A stretch of 64,000 nt of DNA from GCA-003244245 sp963822695 (GCA_963822695.1 CAWGJH010000024.1:310001-374000), one strand, 5' to 3'. Counted from the first letter of the stretch, positions 34,248 to 44,305 are shown. Program-made: numbers and translations. The notes: generated by a model from the sequence alone, not told the origin.

Positions 34248-35780
34248 GTGCGCACCGTGCCCGGACCCACCGACCACGTCGTCATCGTAGGCGCCGGGCT
34301 ATCCGGGCTGTCCGCGGCATTGCACCTGCTCGGATCCGGTCGGCAGGTGACCGTCCTCGAAGCCCAGCCCCACCCAGGCGGTCGGGCTAGCCGGATAGAT
34401 CTCGCCGGTTATCGCCTCGACACCGGCCCTACCGTGCTCACCATGCCAGAGCTGGTCGAGGAGGCACTGGCCGCAGTGGGCGACTCACTCGCCGCACGGC
34501 TAGACCTGGTGGCGCTGCACCCGGCCTACCGGGCCCGCTTCGCCGACGGGTCGGTGATCGACGTGCACACCGAAGCCGACGCGATGGAGGCGCAGATCCG
34601 GGCGGTGGCCGGCCCAGCGGAAGCGCACGGCTACCGGCGGCTGCGGCACTGGCTGACCCGGTTGTACCAGGTCGAGATCGGCCGGTTCATCGGTGGCAAC
34701 TTCGACTCCCCGCTGGACCTGGTAGCCGGCCGGGATGCCGTCCGCGATCTGGCCACGCTGGCCACGCTGGGCGGCTTCGGCCGGTGGGGCACTCAGATCG
34801 GCCGCTTTCTGCACGATCAGCGGCTGCAACGGATCTTCTCCTTCCAGGCGCTCTACGCCGGAGTGCCCCCGCAACGAGCCCTCGGCGCGTACGCGGTGAT
34901 CGCCTACATGGACACGGTGGCCGGTGTCTGGTTCCCCCGCGGCGGAATACAGGCGCTGCCCCAGGCACTGGCCGACGCGGCCTCCGACGCCGGTGCCGAA
35001 GTTCGCTACAACACGACGGTGACTGCCTTGGAGCACTCCGGGGACCGCGTCACGGCAGCGCACACCACCGAGGGCGAACGGGTTGGCGCCGATGCGGTGG
35101 TGCTCACGCCCGATCTACCGGTGGTCCATCGGCTGCTCGGCCGGGCCCCGCGGCGGCTGGTGCCGCTGCGCTGGTCACCCTCGGCGGTGGTGCTGCACGC
35201 CGGAGTCCGGGCGGGCACCGGGCCGGGCTGGACAGGGCTGGCGCACCACACGATCATGTTCGGCGAAGCGTGGGAGCGCACCTTCGACGAGATCATCTAC
35301 CGCGGACAGCTGATGACCGACCCGTCGCTGCTCATCACCCGTCCCACCGCCACCGACCCGAGCCTGGCACCTGCCGGGCGCGAGTTGCTCTACATACTCG
35401 CGCCCTGCCCCAACTTGCACACCGCACCGCTAGCCTGGGCCACCCTCGGATCTGCTTACCGCGATGAGCTGGTGAGCACGCTGGAGCGGCGGGGACTGGC
35501 CGACCTGGGCGACGCCATCGAGGTCGAGCAGTTGGTCACTCCCGCTGACTGGGCGGCTCAGGGGTTGGCGGTAGGAACCCCGTTCTCCGCGGCACACACC
35601 TTCGCCCAGACGGGGCCGTTTCGTCCATCGAACCTGGTGCGTGGGCGGACGAACGTCGTGCTCGCCGGATGCGGCACAACGCCGGGAGTCGGTGTACCTA
35701 CCGCGCTCATCTCCGGCAAGCTCGCCGCTGCCCGGATCACCGCCGCCGGAACCCGCCGGAGCACCGCTATGAGCGGCTGA
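34248..35780 (+). CDS. crtI: Phytoene desaturase / carotenoid FAD oxidoreductase CrtI
   Basis: This 510-residue FAD enzyme introduces double bases into phytoene. The N-terminal dinucleotide motif is VVIVGAGLSGLSAAL (about 11-25), followed by GRASRIDLAGYRLDTGPTVL, and the C-terminal signature ends NVVLAGCGTTPGVGVPTALI. The GTG at 34248 lies 24 bases after the prenyl synthase stop with no strong ribosome site. It is flanked by idsA and mptA, with crtB one gene further. How many desaturation steps it performs cannot be read from sequence. Confidence 0.92.
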   Translation: MRTVPGPTDHVVIVGAGLSGLSAALHLLGSGRQVTVLEAQPHPGGRASRIDLAGYRLDTGPTVLTMPELVEEALAAVGDSLAARLDLVALHPAYRARFADGSVIDVHTEADAMEAQIRAVAGPAEAHGYRRLRHWLTRLYQVEIGRFIGGNFDSPLDLVAGRDAVRDLATLATLGGFGRWGTQIGRFLHDQRLQRIFSFQALYAGVPPQRALGAYAVIAYMDTVAGVWFPRGGIQALPQALADAASDAGAEVRYNTTVTALEHSGDRVTAAHTTEGERVGADAVVLTPDLPVVHRLLGRAPRRLVPLRWSPSAVVLHAGVRAGTGPGWTGLAHHTIMFGEAWERTFDEIIYRGQLMTDPSLLITRPTATDPSLAPAGRELLYILAPCPNLHTAPLAWATLGSAYRDELVSTLERRGLADLGDAIEVEQLVTPADWAAQGLAVGTPFSAAHTFAQTGPFRPSNLVRGRTNVVLAGCGTTPGVGVPTALISGKLAAARITAAGTRRSTAMSG

Positions 35781-35787
35781 CACAACT

Positions 35788-37347
35788 GTGACGGTCACCT
35801 CCGACTACGCGTCCCTCGACCCCCATTCTGGTCCCGGCACGGCGCGGGAACAGCCCGTGCTGCTACTCGACCGGCTGCGCCCGAACCGGCTGCTGTCGGG
35901 CACGGTGCTACTCGGATTGGCCGGTTCGGTCCTGCTGGCCACCATGGCGGTCGGGGCCGGCGGTATCCTCATCACCGACCCCCTGATCACTGGGGGACCG
36001 CTGTCCTGGATCCGCTATGGGCACGGGCACGACCTGGCCACCGTAGCGCTCTACGTCGGCGTCGGGATGGTCGTGTGGGCCTGGGTACGCCTGGGGCGCG
36101 ACGTGCTGACCGGCATCACGACCGTGAGGCAGGTGCAGGTCGCCAGTGCGGTGTGGACGGCGCCCGTACTGCTCTCGCCGCCGCTATTCACCCGGGACGT
36201 CTACAGCTACCTGGCGCAGGGTGCACTTGCTTTACGCGGGCTGGATCCCTACCAGGTCGGGCCCTCGAAGCTGCCGCCGGGCGCCATCGCGGACAACGTG
36301 CACTACGTGTGGCAAACCACCCCGGCGCCTTACGGCCCGCTGTTTATCCTCATCGCCAAGACGATGAACCGGTTGGTCGGCGAGAACCTCGTCGTGGGCG
36401 TGATCGGCATGCGGTTAGTGCTGCTGAGCGGCTGGGTTCTGCTCATCGTCGCGCTCCCTCGGCTGGCCGATCAGCTCGGCGGCGCTCGCACCGTCACGCT
36501 ATGGCTGGTGAGCGCCAACCCGATAACTGTGGTGCATCTGGTCGGTGGACCGCACAACGATCTGCTCATGATCGGCCTGCTGGTGGCGGGCACACTGTTG
36601 GTGCTGGTGCGCCGACACGTTGCCGGGATCGCGCTGGTCACTGTGGCGATGGCGGTGAAGGCGTCGGCCGGGATCGCGTTGCCGTTCCTGGTCTGGATCT
36701 GGGCGGCGCGCCTGCCCGGTAGCCGGGAAGCGCAACTGCTGCGAGCTGGCGTGAACAGCGTGGCGTTGTTCGCCACGCTGTTCACCGGAATCACGGTGGT
36801 GTCTGGCGTCGGCCTGGGCTGGATCCCGGCGCTCAATGCCCCGTCGCTGATCGTCAACTGGATGTCGCTACCCACCGCCGCCGGGCAGCTCGCGCACGCG
36901 CTGGCCGCGCTGTTCGATCACACGAACGAGCACCCGTTCATCATGGTCTGCCGGCTACTGGGCTCCGGGGTCTTCCTCGCCATCGTCGCCCGGCAGTGGT
37001 GGCTGGCACGAGACGGCGGGCCGGAGGCCGTTCGCCGCGCGGCGCTGGCGCTGCTGTGGTTGGCACTGCTGGCACCGGCCACCCTGCCCTGGTACTTCAC
37101 CTGGGCCCTCGTCCTCGGCGCGGCCCTGCCCTGGCCGCGACGCTCGCTGGCGTGGGCCGTCGCCGGGTCCACCTGGCTGGTGCTGTGCAGCTACCCCACC
37201 GGGGAGGATGCCCTGAACTCGTGGCCGTACCAGCTCGGAATAGTGGCAGTGTCGCTGGTCGCGGCAGCCGCCCTGCTGCGCCGCGACCCGCTCGGCCTGC
37301 GACGGCGCACACACCTCGTCGAGCCGGCGCCGGTAGCGGCACGATGA
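35788..37347 (+). CDS. mptA: Polyprenol-phosphomannose-dependent alpha-(1->6)-mannosyltransferase (MptA-like)
   Basis: This 519-residue GT-C membrane glycosyltransferase has about 13 hydrophobic segments. The first large extracellular loop has LFTRDVYSYLAQG, where the acidic residue is the GT-C catalytic site, and PAPYGPLF follows. In mycobacteria MptA extends the alpha-1,6-mannan core of lipomannan/LAM. The name mptA rather than mptB rests on position beside metF and the prenyl synthase, as in Rv2172c-Rv2174. The start is GTG 35788, 7 bases after crtI; its stop overlaps the crtB start (ATGA). Confidence 0.85.
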   Translation: MTVTSDYASLDPHSGPGTAREQPVLLLDRLRPNRLLSGTVLLGLAGSVLLATMAVGAGGILITDPLITGGPLSWIRYGHGHDLATVALYVGVGMVVWAWVRLGRDVLTGITTVRQVQVASAVWTAPVLLSPPLFTRDVYSYLAQGALALRGLDPYQVGPSKLPPGAIADNVHYVWQTTPAPYGPLFILIAKTMNRLVGENLVVGVIGMRLVLLSGWVLLIVALPRLADQLGGARTVTLWLVSANPITVVHLVGGPHNDLLMIGLLVAGTLLVLVRRHVAGIALVTVAMAVKASAGIALPFLVWIWAARLPGSREAQLLRAGVNSVALFATLFTGITVVSGVGLGWIPALNAPSLIVNWMSLPTAAGQLAHALAALFDHTNEHPFIMVCRLLGSGVFLAIVARQWWLARDGGPEAVRRAALALLWLALLAPATLPWYFTWALVLGAALPWPRRSLAWAVAGSTWLVLCSYPTGEDALNSWPYQLGIVAVSLVAAAALLRRDPLGLRRRTHLVEPAPVAAR

Positions 37348-38291
37348 GTCGCGAGCTCGATGCCGCAGGCATTACCGAGCCCGCGCTCCGGGCCTCGTAT
37401 ATCCGATGCCGGGATCTCAACGCGGCGCACGGCCACACCTACTTCTTGGCGACCCGGCTGCTACCACCCGGGCAACGGCCGGCGATCCATGCACTGTACG
37501 GGCTGGCCCGCTACGCCGACGAGATCGTTGATGATCTCTCCGACACCCGACCGTGGCCGCAGCGCCTCACGGAGTTGGACACCCTGGCGCAGCAGCTGCG
37601 CGAGGGGCTGGCGCGGAACCGCTCGGACCACCCGGTGCTGGCAGCGCCGGTGCACACCGCGGTTCGCTACCAGATCGATCCGCAGCACTTCGCGGACTTC
37701 ATGATCTCGATGCGGATGGATCGGCCGGTGGACAGGGGCGGCGTGGCCGGTTATCGGACCTTTGACGAGCTGGGCCGCTATGTGCACGGCTCGGCGGCGG
37801 TTATCGGGCTGCAGGTGCTGCCGGTACTGGGTACCGTGGTCCCCCGGGAGCGGGCTGAGCCGCACGCCGCCGCGCTGGGTGTCGCCTTCCAGATCACCAA
37901 CTTCCTCCGCGACGTCGGGGAGGATCTCGATCGCGGGCGGGTTTACCTGCCCACCGACGAGCTGGCGTCGTTCGGGGTGGACCGCGAGTTGCTGGGGTGG
38001 TGCCGCAGCACCGGACGGCCCGATCCCCGGGTGCGCCGCGCGCTGGCCTACCTGGTGGCGCGTACCCGGGCGATCTATCGTAGGGCAGCGCCGGGGATCC
38101 CGATGCTCGCCCCGGTGTCCCGGGACTGCGTGGCCACCGCGTTCCGCTTGTACGGCGGCATCCTGGATGAGATCGAGACGGCCGGTTACCACGTACTGGT
38201 CCGTCGGGTGGCAGTGCCACCCCACCGTAGGCTCGCCGTCGCGCTGCCAGGCCTGAGCCGGGCGCTGCTGGCGCGGGCGGTGCGATCCTGA
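37344..38291 (+). CDS. crtB: Phytoene synthase CrtB
   Basis: This 315-residue enzyme condenses two GGPP to phytoene. It has the two Asp-rich motifs of trans-isoprenyl synthases: YADEIVDDLSD (59-64 core) and RDVGEDLDRGRVYLP (about 190), plus ITNFLRD before the second. ATG 37344 overlaps the mptA stop (ATGA), so translation is coupled to mptA, an unexpected partner. With idsA and crtI it forms a short pathway to a C40 carotene. No cyclase or ketolase gene is in the window. Confidence 0.94.
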   Translation: MSRELDAAGITEPALRASYIRCRDLNAAHGHTYFLATRLLPPGQRPAIHALYGLARYADEIVDDLSDTRPWPQRLTELDTLAQQLREGLARNRSDHPVLAAPVHTAVRYQIDPQHFADFMISMRMDRPVDRGGVAGYRTFDELGRYVHGSAAVIGLQVLPVLGTVVPRERAEPHAAALGVAFQITNFLRDVGEDLDRGRVYLPTDELASFGVDRELLGWCRSTGRPDPRVRRALAYLVARTRAIYRRAAPGIPMLAPVSRDCVATAFRLYGGILDEIETAGYHVLVRRVAVPPHRRLAVALPGLSRALLARAVRS

Positions 38292-38405
38292 AAAGATAAC
38301 TGGGAATTCGCCGAATCCTCTTGTGCGCAACGTCAACCATTGGTTATGTCTGAGGAGTGTCCTTGACGGACAGCGGTGCGCTGCGGATGTGGCGAAGGTC
38401 AGCAC

Positions 38406-39686
38406 ATGAGCCTGCGAGAAGCGTTACTCATCGCGCTACGCGGGCTGCGCGCCCACCGGCTGCGCTCCGCGCTGACCATGCTCGGCCTCATCATCGGAGT
38501 CGCCGCAGTGATCGTGCTGTTTGCGTGCGGCCAAGGGGTGCAGAATTCGGTCAATGCGCGCATTGAACCGTTCGCCAACCTGGTCACCATCGTGGCGCAG
38601 CCCGCTAACGTCCCCGGGGGGCCGCCCGCGCAGAACCTGACCGACGCCGACGTCTCCGCGCTGCGGAACGCCCCGAATGTCGCCACCGTCACCCCGGTGG
38701 TCACCGGCACAGCACCGGGCACGGGCACAGCAGCGGGCACAACACCAGGTACAACACCGATCGACACCAACACCACCACGTTCCTCTCAGGGGCCATCAT
38801 CGGCTCCTCGGAACGCTGGAGCGAGGTGAACAACCGGGACGTTCAGGCGGGGTCGTTCTTTACCGAGGCTCAAGCCCGCTCCGCCGCCAGGGTGGTGGTC
38901 CTGGGGCCGGCTGTCGCGACCACCCTCTTCGGTGATCCCGTGGCGGCGCTGGGCCAGATAGTCCGGATCAACCATGCTCCTTTCCAGGTCGTCGGTGTGA
39001 TGCAGAGTTACGGCCAGCAGCTTGACAACACTGCGGTCATGCCGCTGAGCACCGCCCGCCGTTACGTCGTCGGCTATGGCATCGGCATCGGCAACAAACT
39101 CAGCCAGATCCTCGTGCAAGCCCCCCAACAGACCGCCGTGCCCGCCGCCATGGCCGAGGTGACCCACATTCTCGACGCCCGACACCACATCACGGACCCC
39201 CGGCGGCGGGACTTCCAAGTCCAATCCCTGGGGCACCGGCTCCAAACCTTCAACCAGATCGTGCTCATCCTCACCCTGTTCACCCCGGCCGTCGCCGCGC
39301 TCTCGCTGGTGGTCGGCGGTATCGGAGTCCTGAACATCATGCTGGTCTCGGTCACTGAACGAACCCGGGAGATCGGGATCCGCAAAGCGATCGGCGCCAC
39401 CAGCCGCGCCATCGTCGAGCAGTTCCTCATCGAGTCCATCGTCCTGGCCGGCCTCGGTGGGCTCATCGGCGTCGGCGTCGGGATCGGGCTGTCCCTGCTC
39501 GCCGGCACCGTCGCACCGTCCTTCGACCCCTCCTCCGGCGTCTTCGCCGGGTTCGCCCCCGTCTTGTCCGTCCTGCCCGTGGCGGCGTCCTTCGCGATCA
39601 GTCTCGTGATCGGGCTCATCGCCGGCGGCTACCCGGCCTACCGCGCCGCCCGGCTACGTCCGATCGAAGCCCTCCGGTACGAATAA
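38406..39686 (+). CDS. MacB-like ABC transporter permease (orphan)
   Basis: This 426-residue permease has an N-terminal membrane helix (LRSALTMLGLIIGVAAVIVL), a periplasmic MacB-type core domain (about 50-265) with a low-complexity Gly/Thr stretch near 110-125, and three C-terminal helices with FtsX motifs (TERTREIGIRKAIGA). It matches efflux or lipoprotein-export permeases of the MacB/FtsX group. No ATPase or membrane-fusion gene adjoins it, so its partner must be encoded elsewhere. ATG 38406 follows AAGG. The last 33 bases overlap the convergent APC permease gene. Confidence 0.88.
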   Translation: MSLREALLIALRGLRAHRLRSALTMLGLIIGVAAVIVLFACGQGVQNSVNARIEPFANLVTIVAQPANVPGGPPAQNLTDADVSALRNAPNVATVTPVVTGTAPGTGTAAGTTPGTTPIDTNTTTFLSGAIIGSSERWSEVNNRDVQAGSFFTEAQARSAARVVVLGPAVATTLFGDPVAALGQIVRINHAPFQVVGVMQSYGQQLDNTAVMPLSTARRYVVGYGIGIGNKLSQILVQAPQQTAVPAAMAEVTHILDARHHITDPRRRDFQVQSLGHRLQTFNQIVLILTLFTPAVAALSLVVGGIGVLNIMLVSVTERTREIGIRKAIGATSRAIVEQFLIESIVLAGLGGLIGVGVGIGLSLLAGTVAPSFDPSSGVFAGFAPVLSVLPVAASFAISLVIGLIAGGYPAYRAARLRPIEALRYE

Positions 39687-41183
39687 ATCCCCGGCACCGG
39701 CGCGTGTCTTGGCGGGTTCCTGGGCGCTGAGGCCTTCGGCGGCGATGAGAAGCCGACCGGCACGGCGGGTCACCGCCGGACGTGCGAGCACCCACACCAC
39801 GCCGACCAGTAGCCAGGCGGCGGACAGGGCGGGATAGGCACCGGCGGCGCCGGTCGGGTACGGCCAGGTGTTGCGAAACAGCGTGTAACCGATCAACAGC
39901 AGCGCTAGCCCCGGGACGACGATCTCCCAGACGGCGACGTGCCGGTGACCAGAGAAAAACAGCAGCCTCGTCGCGCCGATCGTGGCGAGTGCGTAGGCCA
40001 CCAGCACGATCAGCGTTCCGATGGCCCCGGACGCAACGAACAAGTCGAACGGCTTTCCGCCCAGCACGAACCACACGGCACCAATAGCCAGGTATATGGC
40101 GATGACGACCGCCGCGGTCGCGCGGACCGGAATCCCGCGCGTCGCGTCGAGCTTCCCGAATGGTGGAAACCCGACGCCATCCCGCGCGAGCGCGAACAAT
40201 AACCTCGCAGCACCGACCACGCAGGCCAGCACGCAGCTGAAGGCGCTGATCGCCGCACCGACCGTGATAGCCTCGCCCACCCAGTCCGCCACGTACCGCG
40301 AGCCGAGGTCGCCCAGCAGCGATGCCGAGCCGCTGAATGCCGCCACCCCCCTGTCGTCGGTGCCGAAACCCATCATCGCCACGGCCGTGACGAACACGAA
40401 GTACAGGCCACCGAAGATCGCCGTCCCGAGGATCGCCCGGGGGATGTCCCGGCGCGGCGTGCGTGTCTCTTCGCCCAACGTCGCGGCAGCCTCGAAACCC
40501 GCGAACGACAAGAAACCGAAGACCACCCCGAGAAACACCGCCGAGACGCCGGTGCCGGGCGGCACAGTGAGCACCGACAGGTCGATCGTGTGATCCTGCG
40601 GCGCGCTACCGGTCGCGAGCCGGATGAGGATCACCACCGTCACAACCACAATCAGCGCGACGGTGGCACCCTCCACCGACAACAAGAACCTGGTCGCCCC
40701 TCGAACAGGAGCGATGGCCAGCGAGAACACTCCAACCAGCGCGATGGCGCCAATGAGGAAACCCGACCAGGACGGCTGGTGCGTCCACACCCCCACACTG
40801 TCCAGGAAGGTCGCGCCGAATATACCGGCCGCCGATGTCGTGGTGACCCCGAACAACGTATAGGTGCCCAGCAGCGCCCACCCGGCAACGACACCGGTAC
40901 GGGCACCCAGGGTCGCCCCAACGAAGCCGTACACACTGCCCGCATGGTGAAAGCGCTGGCACAGTCGCACAAAGGTGTAAGCGATGAGCAGCACCCCGAC
41001 GGTCGCCAGGGCGAACGCTAGCGGGACAGCACGCCCCACCGTGCCCGCGGTGGCCTGCGGGTTGATGTTGACCGCTGCCGAGGGAGCCATCAACGCCACC
41101 GAGATGCCAACGGCCTCCCACACGTTCAGCTCGCGACGAAGGTGAGCACCTTTGACTGGTAAACCATCGGATATCTCGGCCAT
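39654..41183 (-). CDS. APC-superfamily amino acid/amine permease
   Basis: This 509-residue transporter has about 12 membrane segments. ELNVWEAVGISVALMAPSAA begins the first helix, and GFLSFAGFEAAATLGEETRT is the conserved APC signature near 250. ATG 41183 is chosen with AAGG about 9 bases upstream; the longer frame overlaps the amidohydrolase region. It is on the same strand as, and 79 bases after, the FluG-like amidohydrolase remnant, suggesting an amine or gamma-glutamyl compound uptake unit. Substrate unknown. Confidence 0.9.
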   Translation of the reverse strand: MAEISDGLPVKGAHLRRELNVWEAVGISVALMAPSAAVNINPQATAGTVGRAVPLAFALATVGVLLIAYTFVRLCQRFHHAGSVYGFVGATLGARTGVVAGWALLGTYTLFGVTTTSAAGIFGATFLDSVGVWTHQPSWSGFLIGAIALVGVFSLAIAPVRGATRFLLSVEGATVALIVVVTVVILIRLATGSAPQDHTIDLSVLTVPPGTGVSAVFLGVVFGFLSFAGFEAAATLGEETRTPRRDIPRAILGTAIFGGLYFVFVTAVAMMGFGTDDRGVAAFSGSASLLGDLGSRYVADWVGEAITVGAAISAFSCVLACVVGAARLLFALARDGVGFPPFGKLDATRGIPVRATAAVVIAIYLAIGAVWFVLGGKPFDLFVASGAIGTLIVLVAYALATIGATRLLFFSGHRHVAVWEIVVPGLALLLIGYTLFRNTWPYPTGAAGAYPALSAAWLLVGVVWVLARPAVTRRAGRLLIAAEGLSAQEPAKTRAGAGDLFVPEGFDRT

Positions 41184-41262
41184 CAAGTTACCTTTCCACC
41201 AGTGATGAGAACCGTCAGGCATAAGAGACAGTGACCGTCGCCTTGCGTACCACGTCGGCGGG

Positions 41263-42418
41263 TCATTCCGGCTCCGCCAGCCGGTAGACGCGTTTCGCGT
41301 TGTCCGCACCCACCATCTGCGCGACACGTACCGCATCAGCACTCGACCACTCCCCCGACTGCACCCACTCACCCAGGACGCTGGCCATGGCACGCCGCCA
41401 CAGCACGGCGCCGAGATGATGCAGCTCGGCTGGCCCCCACGCATCGGAGGAGAACAGCAGCTTGCCGAATGGGGCCACTTCCAGCGACTCCGCGACAACC
41501 GCACGAGACCGCGCCCCGGTGTAGTTCACCGCCAATCCGACATCCAGGTACACGTGGGGAAACACGTGGGCCAGATACCCAGCGGTGCGGTGATACGGGT
41601 AGCAGTGCAGCAGCATCACCGGCACCTGGCGGTCCTGTACCCGGCGTAGGAAGTCGGTCATCAGTGACGGGTCGCAGCGGTGCAGGGTCAGGTCAGGATC
41701 CCCGTACCCAGCGTGGAACTGCAGCGGTAGGCCGCGTTCGACACCGACCCAGAGCAGGTGGCGCAGCAGCACCGGATCGGTCAGGCGCAGCTCGCCGGTC
41801 TCCCGTCGCCGTAGCCACTGCCCGGCGGCGTGGCGCACATCGGCGACGCTGGGGGGTGCAGGATCGAAGTCAAGGCCGTACCGGTAGGCGATGACGGACT
41901 TGAGCCCCACGGCGTGCCGAGCCCGTTCGTCCAGGGTCGAGGCGAACCGGTCGGCGAACTCGGTCGCATGCACGCCGCTTGCCGCCACCTCCTCAGCGAG
42001 CGATTCCAGGCGCACGATTTCCGACGCGGTCGCGCCGGAGGCGGCCGCCATCTCGGCGGGCCCCAGAATCTGCTCAGCGTGGTAACCGGTCTCAAGCAGG
42101 AACCATCCGACGCCACTGGCGACAAGAAGTTGAACGGGTCACCTCCTGCACACCGAGCTCTCGCCGGCGGGCGAGGTAGGTACTGGCGTTCGCGTGCGGG
42201 GGTAGGTCGAGCACCGGGGCGCACCAGCGGCGGACCGCGAAGCCCACCTGAGAATCCAGGTGGGTCGTGCCCGCAGGCGCTGCCCACGGGGATTCGCTGA
42301 AACCGGCTTCGAACGCAGCACCTTCGACATCGCCCGTCATGGCGCCGTGGACGTGATGGTCCACCAGGCGCTGCGCGTCGAGCGCGGCGCGCAGCGCGTC
42401 AGCACTAGCGCAGCTCAA
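41263..42418 (-). pseudogene. Frameshifted FluG-like amidohydrolase gene
   Basis: Two minus-strand frames make one protein. The upstream part (from a TTG at 42418) has AQRLVDHHVHGAMTGDVEG with the metal HxH pair and ends LARRRELGVQEVTRS. The downstream part resumes LLVASGVGWFLLETGYHAEQ and continues with LPLQFHAGYGDPDL, VMLLHCYPYHRTAGY and KLLFSSDAWGPAELHHLG. Removing one of the two T at 42130-42131 restores an unbroken product of about 385 residues. The family resembles the amidohydrolase half of FluG and gamma-glutamylamide hydrolases that pair with glutamine-synthetase-like enzymes. It is followed by an APC permease. Confidence 0.82.
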
Positions 42419-42646
42419 CGAGACCTGTCGCGCCCGCCGAGATCGAGGACCAATTCCTGATCACCGGAACCAGGCCTCTGGGCTGGGGTCATACCCGACG
42501 GTAACTCCGCCGCGAAAATAAGTCAACGGCTGATGAAAAACTTTCCGGCCCTGCGGCAGACGTGACGAACAGGCGCGATTGGTAGCCTAGGGCGCCTGTG
42601 CAAGATCCTATTCCATGATCGGGTTCGTCCCGGAAGCGAGACTGTC
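42419..42646. other. Upstream region of gltX, no gene seen
   Basis: The stretch is AT-richer around 42500-42560. A -10-like TAGCCT lies at about 42583. I searched for the T-box specifier and GGUGG antiterminator core and found none. Confidence 0.4.
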
Positions 42647-44305
42647 GTGCCGATGTTGGACCGCGCGGTCCTCGACGCCCTGTTCCCCGCTGGTCTGCCC
42701 GAACCCGAGCACTGGGAACGACGCTACCCACCGCGGCAGCTCCCCGAGGGTGCTCAGGTCACCCGGTTCGGCCCTTCGCCGACCGGGTTCGTGCACATCG
42801 GCGGCATCTACGTGGCCACCATCGATCGCGACATCGCGGCGCACTCCGGGGGCGTCTACCTGGTGCGCGTAGAGGACACCGACCAGTCGCGCGAGGTCGA
42901 AGGCGCCCTCGCCCAATTCGCCCGGGCGTTCGACTACTTCGATATCCCCTCCGACGAGGACGACGAGCACGGCAGCTACGGCCCCTACCACCAGTCGGTG
43001 CGCGCCGGCATCTACCTCACCTACGCGCGAGAACTGCTGCGCCAGGGCAAGGCGTACCTGTGCTTCGCCACTAAAGACGAACTTGCCGACATCACCGCAC
43101 GCCAGCAAGCCGCGAAGATCCCCACCGGCTACTACGGACCATGGGCCATCTGGCGCGACGCCGACCCCGCCGCCGTGCGGGTCAAACTCACCGAAGGCGC
43201 GCCGTACGTGGTGCGCTTCCGCGCCCCCGACAACGCTGCCGGGCAGCGGATCCGTTTCGCCGACGCGATCCGAGGCGAGTTGGAGCATGAAGCCAATCGC
43301 AACGACACGGTTATCCTGAAATCTTCCGACCAATCACCCCGGCTGCCGACTTATCATTTCGCGCACGCCGTGGATGACCACCTGATGCGCGTCACGCTGG
43401 CCATCCGCGGCGAGGAGTGGATTTCCTCGGTCCCGCTGCACCTGCAACTGTTCGACGCGCTGGGCTTCGAGCCGGTCACCTATGCGCACATCGCGCCACT
43501 GATGAAGCAGATTCCCGGTGGGAAACGCAAACTATCCAAGCGCACAGATCCCGAAGCCAGCGTCAACTTCTACATCAAAGCCGGCTACCCTGCTGAGGCC
43601 GTCCTGTACTACCTGCGGGGTCTGGCCAACGGGCGACTCGCCGACCTCCCACTCCACGAGGCACTCACCACCCCCATCCGGCTGGACCAGTGCGGTGTCG
43701 CCGGTCCACTGGTGGACCTGGTCAAGCTCGAAGACATCAGCGCCGACCACATCGCCACCCTGCCCGGACACCGGATTCTGGACGCCGTCCGCACCTGGGC
43801 TGGCCAATTCGACCCCGACCTGGCCACCGTCCTGACCACTGAGCACGATCGCGCCCTACGCGCCCTCGCCGTGGAACGCGACGGTGTCGCCAATCCTCGC
43901 AAGGATCTGCGCAAGTGGTCGGACTTCCGGCCCGCCTACGGCTTCTTCTTCCCGCAACTGTTCACCCCGTTGTCCGGCCCCACGGACGAACGCCTCATCC
44001 CACTCGGTATGGACACTACCATCGCCGCAAGCTTCGCTCATGACTTCGCCACGGGCTACCAGCACCTGGACGATCCCCAGGAATGGTTCAATCAGATCCG
44101 CGAGCTCGCCGCGAAGCACGGCTTCGCGGCCAACACCAAAGAATACAAGAAAAACCCTGACGCCTATCCCGGCTCGATCCGCGAAGCATCCCAACTCATC
44201 CGCGTCGCCCTCACCGGCTCCACCCGCAGCCCCGACCTCCACGCCATCACCCAAGCCCTCGGTGCGGCAGAAGTGCTGCGCCGGCTGCGCACGCTGGCCG
44301 GCTAG
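42647..44305 (+). CDS. gltX: Glutamyl-tRNA synthetase of an unusual (Clostridia-like) type
   Basis: This 552-residue class I synthetase has the HIGH-type motif GPSPTGFVHIGG near 42-53 and the KMSKS-type motif KRKLSKRTDPEA near 294. The opening LDALFPAGLPEPEHWERRYP and LPEGAQVTRF and the length near 550 are those of the Firmicute-type enzyme, not of the shorter usual actinobacterial GltX that starts directly before the HIGH motif. Its third codon positions look less GC-rich than neighbours. ileS follows after 57 bases. It may be a second, acquired copy; whether it charges tRNA-Glu or tRNA-Gln is unknown. Confidence 0.88.
   Translation: MPMLDRAVLDALFPAGLPEPEHWERRYPPRQLPEGAQVTRFGPSPTGFVHIGGIYVATIDRDIAAHSGGVYLVRVEDTDQSREVEGALAQFARAFDYFDIPSDEDDEHGSYGPYHQSVRAGIYLTYARELLRQGKAYLCFATKDELADITARQQAAKIPTGYYGPWAIWRDADPAAVRVKLTEGAPYVVRFRAPDNAAGQRIRFADAIRGELEHEANRNDTVILKSSDQSPRLPTYHFAHAVDDHLMRVTLAIRGEEWISSVPLHLQLFDALGFEPVTYAHIAPLMKQIPGGKRKLSKRTDPEASVNFYIKAGYPAEAVLYYLRGLANGRLADLPLHEALTTPIRLDQCGVAGPLVDLVKLEDISADHIATLPGHRILDAVRTWAGQFDPDLATVLTTEHDRALRALAVERDGVANPRKDLRKWSDFRPAYGFFFPQLFTPLSGPTDERLIPLGMDTTIAASFAHDFATGYQHLDDPQEWFNQIRELAAKHGFAANTKEYKKNPDAYPGSIREASQLIRVALTGSTRSPDLHAITQALGAAEVLRRLRTLAG

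Noticed and set aside
33069..38291. Full carotenoid glycoside biosynthetic cluster
   Set aside because: Only prenyl synthase, crtI and crtB are present; no cyclase, ketolase or carotenoid glycosyltransferase. The glycosyltransferase present is MptA-like.
42419..42646. T-box leader for gltX-ileS
   Set aside because: No specifier loop region or GGUGG antiterminator core is visible here, and the gltX-ileS spacer is only 57 bases.
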